A stretch of DNA of 15,829 nucleotides, from NCBI GenBank assembly GCA_934632155.1, contig CAKTXZ010000028.1:1-15829 (forward strand). Direction: 5' to 3'. Position numbers and translations under genes: made by a program. Shown here piece after piece: positions 13,610 to 15,829 of this stretch (its first letter is position 1; every line of letters starts with the position of its first letter). The stretch comes from an uncultured Clostridia bacterium. GTDB taxonomy: Bacteria; Bacillota; Clostridia; Christensenellales; Aristaeellaceae. The notes under the pieces are model-generated. The model had not been told where the DNA came from. It did no database searches and worked only from the letters and a program-made list of their open reading frames with translations.

Positions 13610-15034
13610 ATGCAGGAATTACTTTGTCCCGTCATGAAAAAATGCGGCGGCTGCCAGCTGCTGGCGCTTCCCTATCCGGAGCAGCTCGCCCTGAAGCAAC
13701 GCCGCGTGGAGGCGCTGCTTTCTTCGTTTTGTCCCGTCGCGCCCATTGTAGGCATGGAAAATCCATATCATTACCGCAATAAGGTTCACGCCGCGCTGGG
13801 GCTAAGCGGCAAGGGCGAGATCGTCAGCGGCGTTTATGCGGCGGGCACGCATAAAATCATCCCGGTGGAGCAATGCCTGATCGAGGATGAGCGCGCAGAC
13901 GAGGTCGTCGCGGCGGTTCGCCATCTCATGGCGCGGTTTCGTCTGCCGCCTTATAACGAGGATACGGGGCGCGGCGTCATGCGCCATGTGCTGGTACGCA
14001 CGGCGCACGCGACCGGCCAAGTGCTGGTGACGCTGGTCATCGGCCGCCCGGACTTCCCCGGCCGTACGGCGTTTGTCAACGCGCTGGTGCAGGCCTGCCC
14101 CTTCATCACGTCCGTCGTGGTTAACCTGAACAGCCAAAAAACCTCCATGATTCTGGGGCGCAGCAGCCGCACGGCCTATGGGAAAGGCTATATCGAGGAT
14201 GTGCTTTGCGGCCGCCGCTTTGCGCTTTCGCCCGCTTCCTTTTATCAGATTAACGCCGTGCAGACGGAGAAGCTCTATGCGCTGGCCATTCAGGGCGCGC
14301 ATCTGACGGGGCGCGAAACGCTGCTGGACGCATACTGCGGCGTCGGCACAATCGGTCTGGCCGCCAGCGCGCGCGCCGGACGCGTCATCGGCGTGGAGCT
14401 GAACCCCGACGCCGTGCGCGACGCGGAAAACAACGCCCGCCGCAACGGCGTCTCCAACGCACGCTTTTATCAGGGCGACGCCGGGCGCTTCATGCAGGCC
14501 ATGGCGCAGCGCGGCGAAGCCGCCGACGTGGTCATGCTGGACCCGCCCCGCGCCGGCAGCGACGAACGCTTCCTGCGTTCGCTGTGCCGTATGCGCCCCA
14601 AGCGTGTGGTGTATGTTTCCTGCATGCCGGAAACGCTGGCGCGCGATCTGCGCTTTTTAACCGCGCACGGCTATCGCGCCCTGTCCGCCGCGCCGGTGGA
14701 CATGTTCCCGCATACCGAGCACGTGGAGACGGTAGTCCTTCTTTCCAAGGGAGAAATCGACTCGAAAAAGGTGCGTGTGGAGTTCTCGTTGGAGAATATG
14801 GATATGTCCGGATTCCAGAAGGGTGCAACATATCCGCAGATCAAGGAGTATGTGCAGGAGCATAGCGGGCTAAAGGTATCTTCCCTGTATATTTCTCAGG
14901 TGAAGCGGAAATGCGGGCTGGATGTTGGGCAAAACTACAACCTGTCCAAGAAAGAGGACGCCAAACAGCCGCAATGCCCACCGGAGAAGGAAAAAGCAAT
15001 CATGGAGGCATTGCAACACTTCGGAATGATGTAG
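13610..15034 (+). CDS. rlmD: 23S rRNA (uracil-5-)-methyltransferase RlmD/RumA with grafted C-terminal tail
   Basis: A 474-residue SAM-dependent RNA uracil-5 methyltransferase. A [4Fe-4S] site is formed by C6, C12, C15 and C89 (CPVMKKCGGC, then VEQC). There is no N-terminal TRAM domain. The SAM fold starts at LLDAYCGVGTIGLAAS (D240), followed by MLDPPRAGSDERF and VVYVSCMPETLARDL with nucleophile C338; HVETVVLLS (E373) closes the normal fold. After about residue 379 an unusual 95-residue tail begins (DSKKVRVEFSLENMDMSGFQ, later CPPEKEKAI near the end). Its codons are clearly less GC-rich than the rest. Similar tails are seen in gut Bacillota where an integrative element sits in the 3' end of rum genes (recalled, not searched). 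ATG 13610 follows GGAGAGG. Target U (1939 or 747 class) cannot be told apart here. Confidence 0.88.
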   Translation: MQELLCPVMKKCGGCQLLALPYPEQLALKQRRVEALLSSFCPVAPIVGMENPYHYRNKVHAALGLSGKGEIVSGVYAAGTHKIIPVEQCLIEDERADEVVAAVRHLMARFRLPPYNEDTGRGVMRHVLVRTAHATGQVLVTLVIGRPDFPGRTAFVNALVQACPFITSVVVNLNSQKTSMILGRSSRTAYGKGYIEDVLCGRRFALSPASFYQINAVQTEKLYALAIQGAHLTGRETLLDAYCGVGTIGLAASARAGRVIGVELNPDAVRDAENNARRNGVSNARFYQGDAGRFMQAMAQRGEAADVVMLDPPRAGSDERFLRSLCRMRPKRVVYVSCMPETLARDLRFLTAHGYRALSAAPVDMFPHTEHVETVVLLSKGEIDSKKVRVEFSLENMDMSGFQKGATYPQIKEYVQEHSGLKVSSLYISQVKRKCGLDVGQNYNLSKKEDAKQPQCPPEKEKAIMEALQHFGMM

Positions 15035-15040
15035 GATAAC

Positions 15041-15083
15041 AAAAAGCGAAGCAGCACAATTTACAGTGCTGCTTCGCTTTTTT
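15041..15083. terminator. Bidirectional terminator between rlmD and the HxlR gene
   Basis: A perfect 17-bp stem: AAAAAGCGAAGCAGCAC (15041-15057) and its complement (15066-15082), with an 8-nt loop. T-runs follow on both strands. It serves two convergent genes and now ends the whole seven-gene host operon. Its last bases overlap the HxlR stop codon (15082-15084). Confidence 0.93.
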
Positions 15084-15414
15084 ACTGCTTGGCCTTATAT
15101 GCTTCGCCCCAAGCCCACATGGAATCCAGAATGGGCTTCAGGCTCTTGCCCAGTTCCGTCAGCGAATATTCCACTCTCGGCGGGACTTCGGCGTAGACCT
15201 TGCGGTTTACCAGTCCGCTTTCCTCCATTACCCGGAGCTGGGCGGTCAAGACCTTCTGAGACACATTGCCTACGGACTTTTTCAGTTCTCCAAACCGCTT
15301 TGTTCCCGGCATCAGGTCCCGCAGGATCAGCACCTTCCACTTGTCCCCGATGAGGGTCAGCGTGGTCTCCACGGGACAGGCAGGAAGCTCGTTTTTTGCT
15401 TTTGCTTCGATCAT
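15082..15414 (-). CDS. HxlR-family winged-helix transcriptional regulator
   Basis: A 110-residue HxlR (DUF24/MarR-like) regulator. The family core is clear: PACPVETTLTLIGDKWKVLI, then LRDL, RFGELKKSV, the recognition helix region VSQKVLTAQLRVMEESGLV and the wing VPPRVEYSLTELGKSL, ending in a dimer helix. C13 is the conserved N-terminal cysteine that acts as a redox or electrophile switch in relatives such as YodB and HypR (established for those proteins; inferred here). ATG 15414 follows GGAGGG at 6-bp spacing; the frame is open to 15477 without a better ribosome site. It is divergent from a lipoprotein gene and probably controls it and itself through the repeats at 15490-15560. Confidence 0.92.
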   Translation of the reverse strand: MIEAKAKNELPACPVETTLTLIGDKWKVLILRDLMPGTKRFGELKKSVGNVSQKVLTAQLRVMEESGLVNRKVYAEVPPRVEYSLTELGKSLKPILDSMWAWGEAYKAKQ

Positions 15415-15489
15415 TTCAATCCCTCCGAAAAATTTTTTGGAAACGGCAAAATGCTGGAAAACCCAGTAACGGCGCAATCGTTTCTTTCT

Positions 15490-15560
15490 GGTAACTACCC
15501 ATTAGTTTCTATTTGGTAACTACAGCACAATATTGTGCTTACTTTACGAATGGGAACTAC
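15490..15560. promoter_or_regulatory. Operator cluster between HxlR and lipoprotein genes
   Basis: GGTAACTAC occurs at 15490-15498 and 15515-15523, and GGGAACTAC at 15552-15560. A perfect 16-bp palindrome, AGCACAATATTGTGCT, lies at 15524-15539. HxlR-type regulators bind short dyads or repeats of this general kind beside their own genes, so these are candidate sites. Confidence 0.6.
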
Positions 15561-15574
15561 GGTATTATTATAAT
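15539..15574 (+). promoter_or_regulatory. Probable promoter of the lipoprotein gene
   Basis: A consensus TATAAT is at 15569-15574 but has a poor -35 at 17 bp. The alternative TTACTT (15539-15544), 18 bp, TATTAT (15563-15568) is also possible. Either choice places a GGGAACTAC repeat within the promoter, fitting repression. Confidence 0.5.
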
Positions 15575-15622
15575 GCCAGAGGCGAACGAAAGCAAGCCCA
15601 AACACCAAGGAGGTTACTCAAA

Positions 15623-15829
15623 ATGAAAAAAATCCTTTCTCTCACGATGGCTCTTACCATGCTCGGCACGGTTCTCACCGGCTGCGGCGCCAAGGACGCT
15701 GCTGCCAAAACACCCGCTGAAAGCAGCACCCAGCAGACGATCCCTGCCCAGAAGGAACAGAGCCAGACCGAAAAGGCGCTGGCGCTCATCAACACCTTTG
15801 CCACCGGCGATACGGACACCGCCCGCAGC
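15623..15829 (+). CDS. Lipoprotein, possible SnoaL/NTF2-like domain (partial)
   Basis: Only the first 69 codons are in the window. The start is a type II signal peptide: MKK, a hydrophobic stretch and the lipobox LTGC with C21 as the lipidated residue, so the mature protein would be anchored outside the cell membrane. A linker rich in Ala, Thr, Gln and Ser follows (about 22-50). The last visible part, EKALALINTFATGDTDTARS, resembles the first helix of SnoaL/NTF2-like proteins, which often sit beside HxlR genes; this is tentative on so short a piece. ATG 15623 follows a strong AAGGAGGT (15607-15614). Expression is probably under the adjacent HxlR regulator. Confidence 0.8.
   Translation, partial: MKKILSLTMALTMLGTVLTGCGAKDAAAKTPAESSTQQTIPAQKEQSQTEKALALINTFATGDTDTARS

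Larger units (their letters stand above)
14747..15829. mobile_element. Putative end of an integrated element in rlmD
   Basis: From about 14732 the third-position GC bias of the host is lost and remains low or mixed through the rlmD tail, the HxlR gene and the intergenic AT-rich stretch. The content (tail ORF, terminator, HxlR regulator, lipoprotein) is accessory. The 3' end of rum/rlmD is a known insertion hotspot for ICEs using serine recombinases in streptococci and relatives (established knowledge). No recombinase is visible because the window ends; a relic or recombined island is possible. Confidence 0.5.

Overview
The window looks like the chromosome of a GC-rich member of the Clostridia (Bacillota). 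The signs are a yybS/DUF2232-rplI-dnaB replication block, a dimer-type (GlyQS-fused-free, single-chain) glycyl-tRNA synthetase, TTGACA/TATAAT-like promoters with 17-bp spacers, strong GGAGG ribosome sites, and rho-independent terminators. Genus cannot be fixed from the sequence alone. The host core (about 4400-14730) has strongly GC-rich third codon positions; both flanks (1-3500 and about 14740-15829) are visibly different and carry mobile DNA.

Left flank, 1-3526: the integrase-proximal end of an integrated element, partly decayed. It begins with a cut-off IS256-family transposase fragment, runs into five 11-bp tandem repeats and two terminator hairpins, then a repeat-rich leader, the C-terminal part of a P4-type phage/plasmid primase that lacks its P-loop, a spacer with a perfect 14-bp inverted repeat, a MerR/excisionase-type helix-turn-helix protein (97 aa), a hairpin-rich spacer, and an intact tyrosine integrase whose stop codon is followed by three 11-bp-phased TTGGGTA repeats. 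The element abuts the 3' end of tRNA-Leu(CAG), the likely attachment site.

Host tRNA operon, 3527-4312 (minus strand): a TTGACA-17-TAGAAT promoter with an AT-rich upstream tract, then Pro(TGG), Glu(TTC), Met(CAT), Asp(GTC), Thr(TGT), Tyr(GTA), Leu(CAG), all with encoded CCA, ending in a terminator that lies between tRNA-Leu and the integrase.

Host core, 4412-14730: a secreted transglutaminase-fold protein (minus), divergent from glyS with its own promoter and terminator; an exported L,D-transpeptidase with a C-terminal peptidoglycan-binding domain; then, from one strong promoter at 7802-7830, a tightly packed seven-gene operon: yybS-like membrane protein, rplI, dnaB, potA, potB, potC and rlmD. 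Gaps are -8 to +26 bp with no internal terminator. gdpP, which commonly sits between yybS and rplI, is absent, and there is no potD beside potABC.

Right flank, about 14740-15829: the end of rlmD changes codon usage abruptly after the conserved methyltransferase C-terminus and continues into a roughly 95-residue foreign tail. This is best read as the attachment end of a second integrated element targeting the 3' end of rlmD/rumA, a recognised hotspot for integrative conjugative elements. It brings its own bidirectional terminator, an HxlR-type regulator and a divergent lipoprotein gene cut by the window end, with repeated GGTAACTAC operators and a 16-bp palindrome between them. I see no clearly new biological system; the rlmD tail graft is the observation most worth pursuing.
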